Shown here one piece after another: positions 25,440 through 34,051 of a DNA stretch of 64,000 nt (positions are counted from its first letter, which is position 1; each line of letters begins with the position of its first letter). The notes beneath the pieces were generated by a model. That model made no database searches and was not told the DNA's origin. It was given only the letters and a program-made list of their open reading frames with translations. This DNA is from an uncultured Roseovarius sp. (GTDB lineage: Bacteria > Pseudomonadota > Alphaproteobacteria > Rhodobacterales > Rhodobacteraceae). Where the stretch lies: NCBI GenBank assembly GCA_947496175.1, contig CANMBU010000002.1:310001-374000 (forward strand), read 5' to 3'. The position numbers and the translations under genes are program-made.

Positions 25440-25940
25440 GTGCCGACACGGCCCTATGTCATCTGGCCTGACAAGCGGCTTCGCACGGCGGCCGACCCTG
25501 TGGATACGATCACCGATGAGATCCGCGCCATCTGGAACGATATGATCGAGACGATGGATGCCATGCCGGGCGTTGGCTTGGCCGCTCCGCAGATCGGTGT
25601 GATGCTTCGGCTCGCCGTGGTGGACGCCTCGGACGAACGTGGTCAAGCGGTGCGTATGGCCAATCCCGAAATCTTGCACGCCAGCACAGAGATGCGCGAC
25701 CACGAGGAAGCCAGCCCCAACCTGCCCGGTGTCTACGCCAAAATCACCCGCCCCCGCGCTGTGACCGTGCGGTTCCTGAACGAGACGAACGAAATAGAAG
25801 AGCGCGGCTTTGTCGGCCTGTGGGCCACAAGCGTCCAGCACCAGATCGACCATCTTGAGGGCCGGATGTTTTTTGACCGGCTGAGCAAGATGAAACGCGA
25901 TATGGTGCTGAAAAAGGCACGGAAGCGAGCCGGCAAATGA
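25440..25940 (+). CDS. peptide deformylase-like protein lacking catalytic residues
   Basis: The 166-residue paralogue keeps motif 1 ([10 protein letters not shown]) and the fold. Motif 2, normally EGCLS, reads EEASPNLPG near residue 89, so the metal-ligand cysteine is gone. Motif 3, normally HEXXH, reads HQIDH near residue 134, so the catalytic glutamate is glutamine. It should not deformylate. It starts with GTG seven bases after def and overlaps fmt by four bases, so it is kept in the operon. It may bind formyl-peptides or assist the active enzyme. Confidence 0.85.
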   Translation: MPTRPYVIWPDKRLRTAADPVDTITDEIRAIWNDMIETMDAMPGVGLAAPQIGVMLRLAVVDASDERGQAVRMANPEILHASTEMRDHEEASPNLPGVYAKITRPRAVTVRFLNETNEIEERGFVGLWATSVQHQIDHLEGRMFFDRLSKMKRDMVLKKARKRAGK

Positions 25941-26857
25941 CCACCACACCACTGCGCATCGTGTTCATGGGAACGCCGGAGTTTTCCGTTCCGGTGCTAG
26001 ATGCGCTGTTGGAGGCTGGCCATGAGATTGCTGCCGTCTATTGCCAACCCCCGCGCCCGGCGGGCCGTGGCAAGAAAGACCGCCCCAGCCCGGTTCAGGC
26101 GCGCGCCGAGGCGTTGGCGTTGGACCTGCGCCATCCTGTCAGCCTGAAGGATAAAGCCGCGCAGGCGGAATTCGCGGCCCTGAATGCCGATGTTGCCGTG
26201 GTGGTGGCCTATGGGCTGATCCTGCCTCAGGCCATTCTCGATGCCCCAACCCGCGGGTGCCTTAATATCCACGCCAGCCTTTTGCCGCGTTGGCGCGGGG
26301 CGGCCCCCATTCACCGCGCGATAATGGCCGGTGATACTGAGACGGGCGTGTGCATCATGCAGATGGAGGCGGGGCTGGACACAGGGCCGGTTCTCTTACA
26401 GAAACACACCCGGATCGGGGCCGAGGAAACCACCGGGCAGTTGCACAACCGATTGTCCGATATGGGGGCCGCGGCAATTGTCGAGGCGCTTGACCGGCTT
26501 GAGGACCTGACGCCCGTGCCACAGGACGACGTCGGCGTCACCTATGCCGACAAGATCGACAAAAGCGAGGCGCAACTCGACTGGGCTTGGCGCGCGGCGG
26601 AGGTGGACCGGCACATTCGAGGCCTATCCCCATTCCCCGGAGCCTGGTGCGATATCAATGGGCAGCGTCTAAAATTCCTTGCATCGCGCGTGACCAGTGG
26701 GTGTGGCGCGCCAGGCGAAGTCCTGGACGATGCATTGACCGTCGCCTGCGGGCAAGGTGCCGTCGAAATCCTGCGCCTGCAACGGGCGGGCAAAGGCCCG
26801 CAGGATCGCGAAACATTTTTGCGCGGCTTCCCCTTGTCCAAAGGCACACGGCTCTGA
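25937..26857 (+). CDS. fmt: methionyl-tRNA formyltransferase
   Basis: The 306-residue enzyme formylates initiator Met-tRNA using 10-formyl-tetrahydrofolate. [12 protein letters not shown] at the N-terminus, [16 protein letters not shown] holding the catalytic Asn and His, and [11 protein letters not shown] with the catalytic Asp are present. The C-terminal OB-like domain closes with a normal length. Its partner reaction, deformylation, is encoded by def just upstream. Confidence 0.95.
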   Translation: MTTTPLRIVFMGTPEFSVPVLDALLEAGHEIAAVYCQPPRPAGRGKKDRPSPVQARAEALALDLRHPVSLKDKAAQAEFAALNADVAVVVAYGLILPQAILDAPTRGCLNIHASLLPRWRGAAPIHRAIMAGDTETGVCIMQMEAGLDTGPVLLQKHTRIGAEETTGQLHNRLSDMGAAAIVEALDRLEDLTPVPQDDVGVTYADKIDKSEAQLDWAWRAAEVDRHIRGLSPFPGAWCDINGQRLKFLASRVTSGCGAPGEVLDDALTVACGQGAVEILRLQRAGKGPQDRETFLRGFPLSKGTRL

Positions 26858-26870
26858 GGCGCCCAATCCT

Positions 26871-26900
26871 GCTTCTTTCTTGTCCCAAATACCCAGCGAC
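26871..26900 (+). repeat. dispersed short repeat, copy 3
   Basis: GCTTCTTTCTTGTCCCAAAT is followed by ACCCAGCG. It matches the first 25 or so positions of the shared element and loses the GCCGGAGGC end. It lies 14 bases after fmt. Confidence 0.6.
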
Positions 26901-26960
26901 GCTTGCCTTACTGCGTCAAAGCCGCCAGCATGGCGTCAAACCTAGTAACAGGATGAGCAG

Positions 26961-27203
26961 ATGTTTTTGCAGCTTTTTGGCACGGTCGTGATCGCCGGGA
27001 TCGTGGGCTACATAAGCGAGAAATCTGGGTTCACCCGAAACGGATACTTACCATCCATCATCATCTGTGTCGGTGGGGCGTTCCTGTTTTACTTTGTGCG
27101 GATCATGTTCGGCTTCCGCTTTGGTGCGCCGGGGTTTGATGCCATCCTGTCCTCGATTGGTGCGCTTATCATCGTGCCGACACATTGGCGCAAGGGGAGG
27201 TAA
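26961..27203 (+). CDS. small membrane protein, 80 aa (GlsB/YeaQ-like)
   Basis: The 80-residue protein has two or three hydrophobic helices: LFGTVVIAGIVGYISEK, YLPSIIICVGGAFLFYFV and a final AILSSIGALIIV. Its size and glycine-rich helices resemble the transglycosylase-associated (GlsB/YeaQ) family, though it is divergent. It is followed after three bases by a clearer member of that family, so the pair is one unit. Function is unknown; relatives are stress-linked. Confidence 0.6.
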   Translation: MFLQLFGTVVIAGIVGYISEKSGFTRNGYLPSIIICVGGAFLFYFVRIMFGFRFGAPGFDAILSSIGALIIVPTHWRKGR

Positions 27204-27206
27204 AGC

Positions 27207-27446
27207 ATGGGTTTGATTTATCTGGTGATCGTCGGGGCTGTGGCGGGGTATCTTGCCACGCGCATGATGCGGATTGAGGCCAACCCGGCTGTGACCATCG
27301 GCATTGGCATAGCTGGCGCTTTGGTGGGTGGCTTTATCCTGCAAGGCGTGTTGGCCGTTCTGGGCCTCTTGGGCGGGATCATCGGCGCGGTCATTGGCGC
27401 CTTTGTGGTGATCTGGATGTATCAGGCGCTGCAAAAACGCAAATAG
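27207..27446 (+). CDS. GlsB/YeaQ/YmgE family membrane protein
   Basis: The 79-residue protein begins MGLIYLVIVGAVAGYLA and has the family's glycine-rich helices (IGIGIAGALVGGFILQ; LLGGIIGAVIGAFVVI). Such proteins are small inner-membrane proteins often induced by stress. GGGGAGGTAAAGC gives a strong ribosome site. It is convergent with rnhA. Confidence 0.72.
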   Translation: MGLIYLVIVGAVAGYLATRMMRIEANPAVTIGIGIAGALVGGFILQGVLAVLGLLGGIIGAVIGAFVVIWMYQALQKRK

Positions 27447-27500
27447 GCGCGCGCGTGTCACGTCGGGTTTTGAGTATTTTTCGAACAGTGAAACCCTGGC

Positions 27501-27959
27501 TTACTTTTCCGTCTTGAAAGGAGCCATGCCAGCGCGCGCCAGCTCATCTGCGCGTTCGTTTTCCGGGTGTCCTGCATGGCCTTTCACCCATTCCCAGATC
27601 ACATCATGGCGCGAAGCGGCTTCATCTAGACGCTGCCACAGCTCGACATTCTTGACGGGTTTCTTATTCGAGGTTTTCCAGCCATTGCGCTTCCAGCCAT
27701 GGATCCAACCGGTGACGCCGTTTTTTACATAAGCGCTGTCTGTCACTATGGTGATGGAGGATGGCTTGGACAGGGTTTCCAATGCATGGATGGCCGCAAG
27801 CAGTTCCATGCGATTGTTGGTGGTCTCCGCCTCGCCGCCCTGAAGCTCTCGCTCTTTCACAACCGCCTCGCCATCCTTGGCTTGCATCAGCACACCCCAG
27901 CCCCCAGGCCCGGGATTGCCTGAACAGGCCCCATCGGTATAGGCAAAAAGCTCAGCCAT
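27501..27959 (-). CDS. rnhA: ribonuclease HI
   Basis: The 152-residue enzyme degrades RNA in RNA-DNA hybrids. The four acidic catalytic sites are visible: [41 protein letters not shown] and [14 protein letters not shown]. The ATG at 27959 overlaps the end of the upstream methyltransferase gene by eight bases. An in-frame GTG two codons earlier is a weaker choice. Confidence 0.95.
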   Translation of the reverse strand: MAELFAYTDGACSGNPGPGGWGVLMQAKDGEAVVKERELQGGEAETTNNRMELLAAIHALETLSKPSSITIVTDSAYVKNGVTGWIHGWKRNGWKTSNKKPVKNVELWQRLDEAASRHDVIWEWVKGHAGHPENERADELARAGMAPFKTEK

Positions 27960-28551
27960 TTGCACGGGCCAGCATCGTCACCCAGGGGGCAACAGTGCCA
28001 TCGAGACCGGGATCGGCACCGGTCCGGGTATGAAATGGCGCAAGGCCTGCGTCATGCAGCAGCCCTGAAAGCTCTTCTTCTGTCACATAGGTATAGAGAC
28101 GGCCGATGCCGTCACGCGTCTCACCCGTTCCGGTTTTCATACCGATATGGAAAACCCCATTGGGTTTGAGCGCTTTCGAAAGGGCCGCCAGGTGGTTGGG
28201 CAAGGACGCGCGCGGGGCATGCAAAAGGCAAAAGTTGGCCCAGATCCCATCATAGAGATCAGTGCCAGAGATGTCGTCGAAGGTCGCTAATTCAGCGGTG
28301 ACACCTTGATGCGCCGCCGCCATTTCAACCATCTCTGGTGTGGCATCGGTGGCGGTGACTGTGTGGCCCGCCTTGGCCATGTAAGCTGCCGCAAATCCGG
28401 GGCCACACCCCAGATCAAGAAGGCGGCTTGCAGGCGGAAGCTGGTCCAGAAAGGCCCGCAAAGAAGGGTCATCTTCGGGCGGTGTGAACACTTCTGCATA
28501 GCGCTCTGCTTCTCTCCCGTAGACGCGAATGGTTTCGTCATCCTGGCTCAT
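27952..28551 (-). CDS. class I SAM-dependent methyltransferase
   Basis: The 199-residue protein has motif I as [19 protein letters not shown] near residue 47 and an acidic residue after strand two (TATDATPEM). The later segment [17 protein letters not shown] is typical of methyltransferase-11/25 domain proteins. Substrate is unknown. The start at 28551 overlaps the stop of the DUF3429 gene by four bases (ATGA), and the stop overlaps the rnhA start, so DUF3429, this gene and rnhA are one coupled set. Confidence 0.82.
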   Translation of the reverse strand: MSQDDETIRVYGREAERYAEVFTPPEDDPSLRAFLDQLPPASRLLDLGCGPGFAAAYMAKAGHTVTATDATPEMVEMAAAHQGVTAELATFDDISGTDLYDGIWANFCLLHAPRASLPNHLAALSKALKPNGVFHIGMKTGTGETRDGIGRLYTYVTEEELSGLLHDAGLAPFHTRTGADPGLDGTVAPWVTMLARANG

Positions 28552-29000
28552 TGTGTCACTCCGATTGTCAGGCATAGGATGACCACCGCTGTGATCACAA
28601 GGCGCAGGCGCATCCACCACGCAGGCGCCACGCCGGCTTTCCAGAAATGCCAGTCCAGCAAGAGGATGCCCGCAAATCCGAGAATCAAAAGCTGACCCGC
28701 CTCATAGGCGCCGCCCCCATGGGTGAAGAACACCCACAAGGCCGGCAGGACCGACAACGCATAACCTTTAGGGGCTGCAGCCTCGGGCAGTTTTGTGGCG
28801 AACCCCCACAGCACCCCGGACATAAAGCTCAGGATCACTGCGCCGTAAAAGAGGCCCACGTAAGGCCCTGCAAAGCGCGCCCCTAGCGTGGCAACTGTCC
28901 AATCGGACAGGCCTGGCAACAAAATCGTGGCCGCACTCCACAGAAATGGCAAGGTACCAGCAAGGCCCAGATAGAGCGGCGCTTTGGGGATCTGCGTCAC
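28548..29000 (-). CDS. DUF3429 family membrane protein
   Basis: The 150-residue protein has five predicted membrane helices and the DUF3429 look: PLYLGLAGTLPFLW at the start, YGAVILSFMSGVLWGFA, YALSVLPALWVFF and ILLLDWHFW. The function of this family is not known. It is the first gene of the DUF3429-methyltransferase-rnhA set. Confidence 0.82.
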   Translation of the reverse strand: MTQIPKAPLYLGLAGTLPFLWSAATILLPGLSDWTVATLGARFAGPYVGLFYGAVILSFMSGVLWGFATKLPEAAAPKGYALSVLPALWVFFTHGGGAYEAGQLLILGFAGILLLDWHFWKAGVAPAWWMRLRLVITAVVILCLTIGVTQ

Positions 29001-29073
29001 TGTAAGGGCATCCTTGTCGTAAAAGCGGGTTGAACTATCGGTGTAAAAGGCGCGCCTGAGACGTTCAAGACCC

Positions 29074-29709
29074 TCAGCGCTCTTTCAAAGCCGCAATCAT
29101 GCGCGCAGAACGCCGCAGAACCGTAAGACCCGTGCCCAGGGCTGTGATCCACAACGCAGCCAGCAGCGCATATTGCGTCCCGAGGCCCCAAACCTCCAAA
29201 GCTCCAAGACCCGCACCGGCGGTGACTGCCGCCATGCGCTGTGGCTTGGCGAAAGGACCTGTGAAGTCTGACCCCAACCCTTCGGCACGACCCAGCTCGC
29301 GGATGTAGGCTGTTGCAATGGCCATAGCTGCCGCGGCCAATCCAAGGGCGAGGTTGCCGATGGCCACCCCCGCGCCTGTCAGGATCAACAGGTCGGCGGC
29401 CCGATCGGGTGCTTCGTTCCAGAAAGGGCCATCAGGTTCTGATTTCCCCCCTTCCACGGCGACCATCCCGTCAAAGAGATTGCATAACAGGCGAAACTGG
29501 CAAGCGAGCGCGGCCAGCACAAAGAGCGCGCCTGCCAAAGCGGTTCCTGTGTAAGTGGAGGTCCAGAATGCCAGAAAGGCAATCGCCGCAAACAGAACTG
29601 AACCCTGACTGATGCGGTTCGGCGTGAGTGACGTGCCACTGAGCCAACGGGCGATGCGCTGGGCCCATCCGGTGTTCCGACTGGCCAGAGGGCGGCGACT
29701 TTCGGTCAT
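29074..29709 (-). CDS. CDP-alcohol phosphatidyltransferase (YnbA-like)
   Basis: The 211-residue membrane protein has the CDP-alcohol motif as CNLFDGMVAVEGGKSEPDG followed by PFWNEAPDRAAD. The DG..A core, the later glycine and the final aspartates are kept. The usual Arg after the alanine is Val, and two of the four canonical aspartates are Asn. The NE..D pattern resembles E. coli YnbA. It should join a CDP-diacylglycerol to an alcohol headgroup, but these changes leave activity uncertain. It is the last of four overlapping genes with plsC and cdsA. Confidence 0.8.
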   Translation of the reverse strand: MTESRRPLASRNTGWAQRIARWLSGTSLTPNRISQGSVLFAAIAFLAFWTSTYTGTALAGALFVLAALACQFRLLCNLFDGMVAVEGGKSEPDGPFWNEAPDRAADLLILTGAGVAIGNLALGLAAAAMAIATAYIRELGRAEGLGSDFTGPFAKPQRMAAVTAGAGLGALEVWGLGTQYALLAALWITALGTGLTVLRRSARMIAALKER

Positions 29710-30074
29710 GGCGCTTGCCTCAGGCGGATCGTGTAGAGCGTGGCGTAAATCGTGGCGACGGTGGAGGGCAAGGCAAGCGTGGTCCAAACCTCGGGCGTGC
29801 CCACAAGGCTGTGGACTGTATAGAGCACCGAAACCGAGACGGCGCAGGCCACCATTGGTGGCACGACAGTGCCTGCAAGACCGGGCAGGCGCGCAGAGAG
29901 CGTCTCGACCAGCTTCTTGAGGCCAAGCGTGATCACGGCTGTCAGAGTCCCCTGCGTCAGGCCCGCCTTCACTTGCGTGGCGAATGGATAACTCGCATGC
30001 GCCAGCGCGGCCCACCCGCCCATAAGGGCAAAGCCCCCGGCCATATGTGCGAAATTGGACCGCAGAAGGCTCAT
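29706..30074 (-). CDS. unknown membrane protein in phospholipid operon (122 aa)
   Basis: I do not recognise the family. The protein has about three hydrophobic segments: AGGFALMGGWAALAHA, TQGTLTAVITLGLKKLVE and VVPPMVACAVSVSVLYTVHSL. It overlaps cdsA upstream and the CDP-alcohol transferase downstream by four bases each, so it is part of the same coupled operon. A role in headgroup transfer or lipid transport is inference only. Confidence 0.7.
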   Translation of the reverse strand: MSLLRSNFAHMAGGFALMGGWAALAHASYPFATQVKAGLTQGTLTAVITLGLKKLVETLSARLPGLAGTVVPPMVACAVSVSVLYTVHSLVGTPEVWTTLALPSTVATIYATLYTIRLRQAP

Positions 30075-31021
30075 GTCATCGACCAGAAGTAGCGCGTGAG
30101 GTGAAAGAAGATCGGGGCCGAGAACACCACCGAGTCGAGCCGGTCAATGAACCCGCCATGCCCTGCAATCATATGCCCCCAATCCTTGACCCCCCGATCA
30201 CGTTTGATGGCCGACATCACCAGCCCGCCAAAAAAACCCGCAAGCGTGATGACCAGCGACATGAACGCAGCTTGCAGCGGTGTGAAGGGCGTGATCCACC
30301 ACAAGAGTGTCCCGATGAGCGTGGCTGATGCGACACCGCCAATCAGCCCTTCCCAGGTTTTTGAGGGTGAGAGTTTGGGGGCTACAGGATGACGCCCCAA
30401 AAGCTTGCCCCAGGTATATTGCAGCACGTCCGAGAGCTGCACCACCACGATGAGAAACGCGATGAGCAGCACGTTGCGGCCTTCGAACCCAGGGATGTCG
30501 AGGAAAAGCAGCGCCGGAACGTGGCTGGCGCAGAACACACAGATCATCAAAGACCACTGCATTTGCGAAATGCGCATCAGGAAATCTTCGGTGTCGCTTT
30601 GCAGCACCGCGATGATCGGCAGGATCAGGAAGGCATAGACCGGGATCAAAGCCGACCACATGCCGTACCACTCGCACCAGATCAGGGCATATTGCGCAGG
30701 CAGGATGACAAAGAAAGCCGCAGCAATTGCCCAGTGATCGGCGCGCCGCCGGTCCGTGAGTGTTACAAATTCCCTCAGTGCAGCAAAGGAGACGAAAGCG
30801 AAAAGCAGGATAACCCCGCCACGCCCGGCGAGGAACGCCACAGCCAGAAAGGCCGTCATGCCCCACCAGGCCAGGATACGCGCATTGAGGTTTTCAATGG
30901 TCGCGTTGTTGCCATCGGGGGCGATGCGTTGCTTGAGCGCATAGCCAACACCGCTGGCCATGATCAAAAGCCCAATGATGCCAGCCAGCAGAGTGAGGAA
31001 ATCTGCGTGCATACCGTTCAT
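30071..31021 (-). CDS. cdsA: phosphatidate cytidylyltransferase (CdsA family)
   Basis: The 316-residue protein has about eight membrane segments and makes CDP-diacylglycerol from phosphatidate and CTP. LSPSKTWEGLIGG and the C-terminal signature KRDRGVKDWGHMIAGHGGFI then DRLDS are diagnostic. It is probably an accessory copy because it sits with an acyltransferase and a CDP-alcohol transferase rather than with the usual frr/uppS/dxr genes. It resembles the YnbB partner of YnbA in E. coli. Confidence 0.88.
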   Translation of the reverse strand: MNGMHADFLTLLAGIIGLLIMASGVGYALKQRIAPDGNNATIENLNARILAWWGMTAFLAVAFLAGRGGVILLFAFVSFAALREFVTLTDRRRADHWAIAAAFFVILPAQYALIWCEWYGMWSALIPVYAFLILPIIAVLQSDTEDFLMRISQMQWSLMICVFCASHVPALLFLDIPGFEGRNVLLIAFLIVVVQLSDVLQYTWGKLLGRHPVAPKLSPSKTWEGLIGGVASATLIGTLLWWITPFTPLQAAFMSLVITLAGFFGGLVMSAIKRDRGVKDWGHMIAGHGGFIDRLDSVVFSAPIFFHLTRYFWSMT

Positions 31022-31692
31022 GCTGCAACCTCCGCATCGTCAGGCTGTTTGTCTGTGGGCGCAAGGCTCAGCAAGGCAACCTCTGCGCGTTTGAGGAAAT
31101 CTTCACGGGACTCCCCTGCCTCCGCTCTGATCGGTGCACCAAAGGTCACCGTGCACAGAAGCGGGATCGGCACCAGCTTACCCTTGGGCATCACGTCATT
31201 CAGATTGTCGATCCAGACCGGCACAAGATCCACCTCGGGCCGGGCCTCCGAGATGTTGAAAATACCGCTTTTGAACGGCAAGAGAGGCGCATCGGTCATG
31301 TTCCGCGTGCCTTCGGGGAAGATGATCAGCGACGCGCCTGTGTCGATGCCGTCAAGGATCAACTGCATCGGATCGTCGGTACGGGTTTCCGAATTGCGGT
31401 CGATCAGAACAGCGTTAAAGACATCGCGGCCAATAAACGTGCGCAAGCGAGAAGTGAGCCAGTAATCTGCCCCCGCCACAGGCCGCGTGCGAGAGCGCAG
31501 ATTGGGCGGCAGCACCGTCCAGATCAGGATGAAATCGCCGTTGGAGGTATGATTGGCAAAGTACACACGCTGTGCAGGGACGGGCTCAACCCCGTCCCAA
31601 ACAGCACGCACGGCGGTGATGAACCGTGCGAAGGTCGTGATGGCATTGCCCGTGATCCAGGCGAGAAATGGTTTAAACAAAAGCTGTCCCAT
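31018..31692 (-). CDS. 1-acyl-glycerol-3-phosphate acyltransferase (PlsC family)
   Basis: The 224-residue protein has the acyltransferase motif NHTSNGD (H, four residues, D), then RDVFNAVLIDRN, FPEGTRNMTDAPL and DLVPVWIDNLND. It would add the second acyl chain to lysophosphatidate. It is the first of four overlapping genes that together could build a complete phospholipid: acylation, CDP activation, then headgroup transfer. Confidence 0.85.
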   Translation of the reverse strand: MGQLLFKPFLAWITGNAITTFARFITAVRAVWDGVEPVPAQRVYFANHTSNGDFILIWTVLPPNLRSRTRPVAGADYWLTSRLRTFIGRDVFNAVLIDRNSETRTDDPMQLILDGIDTGASLIIFPEGTRNMTDAPLLPFKSGIFNISEARPEVDLVPVWIDNLNDVMPKGKLVPIPLLCTVTFGAPIRAEAGESREDFLKRAEVALLSLAPTDKQPDDAEVAA

Positions 31693-32078
31693 GGTCTTGT
31701 TATGCGTCTCAACCTACACGAGGGCGCACATTTGGGAAGGCGGGTTTTCCTGACCTTGTGAGAGAAAGGATGTCCATGTCGACACTGGTAACCTGCCACT
31801 GCGCCACGTCGCCTAACCTCTATGAATATCAAAGATCGACTATGCCCGTACCTGCCAAAACCGTGGTGCTCTTGTGCGGAATGGTTGGACGAAAAATCTG
31901 TAAGACTTTCGTTTAACTCCAGAGCATTGGCCGCTTCGAGCAAGACGGGATTGGGGGGTGTCAGCTGAGGTGGAAGGCAGATTGTCCTCGCCCAATTAGG
32001 CCCGCCTTTTGTAAGCAGCCGGACTTTGTGGTAGGATTAAACCACTTTAGTACCAATTTTTTATTTTGTGAGGTTCCA
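31693..32078. other. intergenic region between phospholipid operon and orphan gene
   Basis: The region is 386 bases long with divergent genes on both sides, so it must hold two promoters. I see no convincing gene, hairpin terminator or repeat in it. The last 50 bases are AT-rich and lead to a short GAGGTTCC ribosome site for the gene at 32079. Confidence 0.45.
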
Positions 32079-32879
32079 ATGAACGTTTCTACCTTTGAAC
32101 TTATTTTTAAACCACAATCCCCCATTCCTCCTGCTGATACCGTGCTGCAAGGCTACTTTCTCAACATCTCCAATTTGGAAGATGTCGAGCTTCGGTTCCG
32201 GGTGGATTTCGTGACCTCCTCTGTCACCGATCCAACCCGGACATTGGCCGACAACACCGTTGTCATTGTTGATGTTGCAGGCGTTAACAACGACTTCACG
32301 TTTGAGCTTTTGGGAAGTCCGGCTGCAAATTCCTTTCGGCTCAATCAGCTTGTGACGATCCCGGCGCATGCCACGGCCAAAATCGCGGTGCTGCCGGATG
32401 ATCCCTTTCCGTGCCCTCCCGGTGATGGCACCGAAGACCCGGCGGACTACGAGGCTCGGGGGTACGTGACCTTGCGGCTTCCTGCATTGATTGAGGGGAT
32501 TGGTGCCTCTCAGAAATTTGTACCGCAACTTGACCATCCGGCCCGTGTTTTGCTGACACCGCAAAACAGAGCGGTTTATTTTGGTGAGGATGGTGCAATC
32601 AAAAGCCAGACGCAGGCCGCTCTGCAACTGGCGTCAGGTCAATCTGAAACGCAGATCCCGGCAGAGATGGGTGGTTTTGTAGCACCCGATCTGCTACCTG
32701 CCGATGCGTTTGATCCCTCTGATGTGTTGGGCGTCATCGATCCGGACCGCGCGTCCGAGCGTTTGGCGCAACTGGTGGCGCTCGCAGCAACCTCCGGGAT
32801 CGACACCCGTGCCTTTAACGCGTCTCTGCGAGATGCCGGGATCGGCATGGCACTTGAGCGACGCACGATCAAAAGCTGA
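32079..32879 (+). CDS. unknown protein, 266 aa
   Basis: I do not recognise a family. The protein has no signal peptide or membrane helix. Its first 140 residues look like an all-beta domain (VLQGYFLNISNLEDVELRF, TVVIVDVAGVNNDFTFELL, AKIAVLPDD). Its last part is acidic and helical with FDPSDVLGVIDPDRASERLA. GGTTCC precedes the ATG. Base composition is a little more AT-rich than its neighbours. A strong hairpin follows at 32893. A standalone gene with its own terminator fits a genus-level accessory gene. Confidence 0.6.
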   Translation: MNVSTFELIFKPQSPIPPADTVLQGYFLNISNLEDVELRFRVDFVTSSVTDPTRTLADNTVVIVDVAGVNNDFTFELLGSPAANSFRLNQLVTIPAHATAKIAVLPDDPFPCPPGDGTEDPADYEARGYVTLRLPALIEGIGASQKFVPQLDHPARVLLTPQNRAVYFGEDGAIKSQTQAALQLASGQSETQIPAEMGGFVAPDLLPADAFDPSDVLGVIDPDRASERLAQLVALAATSGIDTRAFNASLRDAGIGMALERRTIKS

Positions 32880-32892
32880 CGGTGATCCGGCT

Positions 32893-32917
32893 TGCGAGTG
32901 GCATCATGCCACTCGCA
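32893..32917 (+). terminator. hairpin downstream of the 266-aa unknown gene
   Basis: TGCGAGTGGCA pairs with TGCCACTCGCA around a TCA loop, an 11-base-pair perfect stem followed by TTTCGTT. It lies 14 bases after the stop codon and before the convergent ispH gene, so it may end transcription from both sides. Confidence 0.55.
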
Positions 32918-32966
32918 TTTCGTTGCGCTATTGCGTGGCAAAGCCGACCGACGTGCAAAGAGCGTT

Positions 32967-33917
32967 TTACGCCGGCACTCTCAGCACCCTTGGCACTTTG
33001 AATTCCACGTTTTCCTGCGCTGTTTCCACCACCTCAACGGTCACCTCAAACCGGTCGCGGAACGCATCTATCACTTCGTTGATCAGCACTTCGGGCGCAG
33101 AGGCTCCGGCGGTGATGCCCATGGTCTTGATGTCGCCCAAGGCGCGCCAGTCGATGTCGGTGGCCCGCTGCACAAGCTGGGCATAAGAACAGCCCGCGCG
33201 CGCGCCCACTTCCACCAGCCGTTTTGAATTCGACGAATTGGGCGCCCCCACCACCAGCATCGCCTCCGCCTTTTGCGCCATGGCCTTCACCGCCTCCTGG
33301 CGGTTGGTGGTGGCGTAACAAATGTCTTCTTTATGCGGCCCGACGATGGCGGGGAACCGCGTCTGAAGTGCCGCCACGATATCGGCTGTGTCATCCACCG
33401 ACAGTGTGGTCTGCGTGACAAAGGCGAGCTTTTGCGGGTCGCGCACCTCAACCTCGGCCACATCCTCAACCGTTTCCACCAAGAGCACCTCGCCCTCGGG
33501 CAACTGCCCCATCGTGCCCACCGTTTCCGGGTGCCCGTCATGGCCGATCATGATGATCTGTAGCCCGTTTGAGGCATGCCGCTCGGCCTCGATATGCACC
33601 TTGCTCACCAGAGGGCAGGTGGCATCGACATAGAGCATTTCGCGCTTGGCGGCTTCGGCGGGCACGGATTTGGGCACGCCATGGGCCGAAAAGATCACCG
33701 GGCGGTCATCGGGGCATTCCTCAAGTTCCTCGACAAACACGGCACCTTTGGCGCGCAGGTCATCGACCACGTATTTGTTGTGCACAATCTCATGGCGCAC
33801 ATAGACCGGCGCTCCCCATTTTTCCAAAGCCATATCCACGATCTTGATGGCGCGGTCCACGCCTGCGCAAAAGCCGCGCGGCGCTGCAAGATAAAGGGTC
33901 AGAGGCGGTTTGGTCAT
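32967..33917 (-). CDS. ispH: 4-hydroxy-3-methylbut-2-enyl diphosphate reductase
   Basis: The 316-residue Fe-S enzyme makes isopentenyl and dimethylallyl diphosphate, the last step of the MEP isoprenoid route. The three cluster cysteines are in [14 protein letters not shown] and [16 protein letters not shown]-type ([13 protein letters not shown]), the TQTTLS segment and GAPNSSNS are also conserved. The ATG at 33917 follows GGAGAG. It is divergent from the NrtR-like gene. Confidence 0.95.
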   Translation of the reverse strand: MTKPPLTLYLAAPRGFCAGVDRAIKIVDMALEKWGAPVYVRHEIVHNKYVVDDLRAKGAVFVEELEECPDDRPVIFSAHGVPKSVPAEAAKREMLYVDATCPLVSKVHIEAERHASNGLQIIMIGHDGHPETVGTMGQLPEGEVLLVETVEDVAEVEVRDPQKLAFVTQTTLSVDDTADIVAALQTRFPAIVGPHKEDICYATTNRQEAVKAMAQKAEAMLVVGAPNSSNSKRLVEVGARAGCSYAQLVQRATDIDWRALGDIKTMGITAGASAPEVLINEVIDAFRDRFEVTVEVVETAQENVEFKVPRVLRVPA

Positions 33918-34001
33918 GGTCTCTCCTACGTGTTCCAAGAGGTAAGCGGTCGGGCGCGCGAGGTCCAGAGGGAAAGGAATTTCTGGGTAGGGCTTGATAT
34001 A

Positions 34002-34026
34002 TTATCATTTTAGTAATAACTATAAT
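34002..34026 (+). promoter_or_regulatory. candidate operator and promoter for the NrtR-SPFH-NADK operon
   Basis: An AT-rich imperfect palindrome (TTATCATTTTAGTAATAA, 34002-34019; 12 of 18 positions symmetric) lies between TTGATA (33994) and a perfect TATAAT (34021). The octamer AATAACTA occurs at 34014 and again at 34030. A palindrome at a promoter just upstream of its own regulator gene suggests autoregulation. The spacing between the two promoter boxes is 21 bases, longer than normal, so the exact boxes are uncertain. Confidence 0.4.
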
Positions 34027-34051
34027 GCAAATAACTAAGGATGACCCAAAG

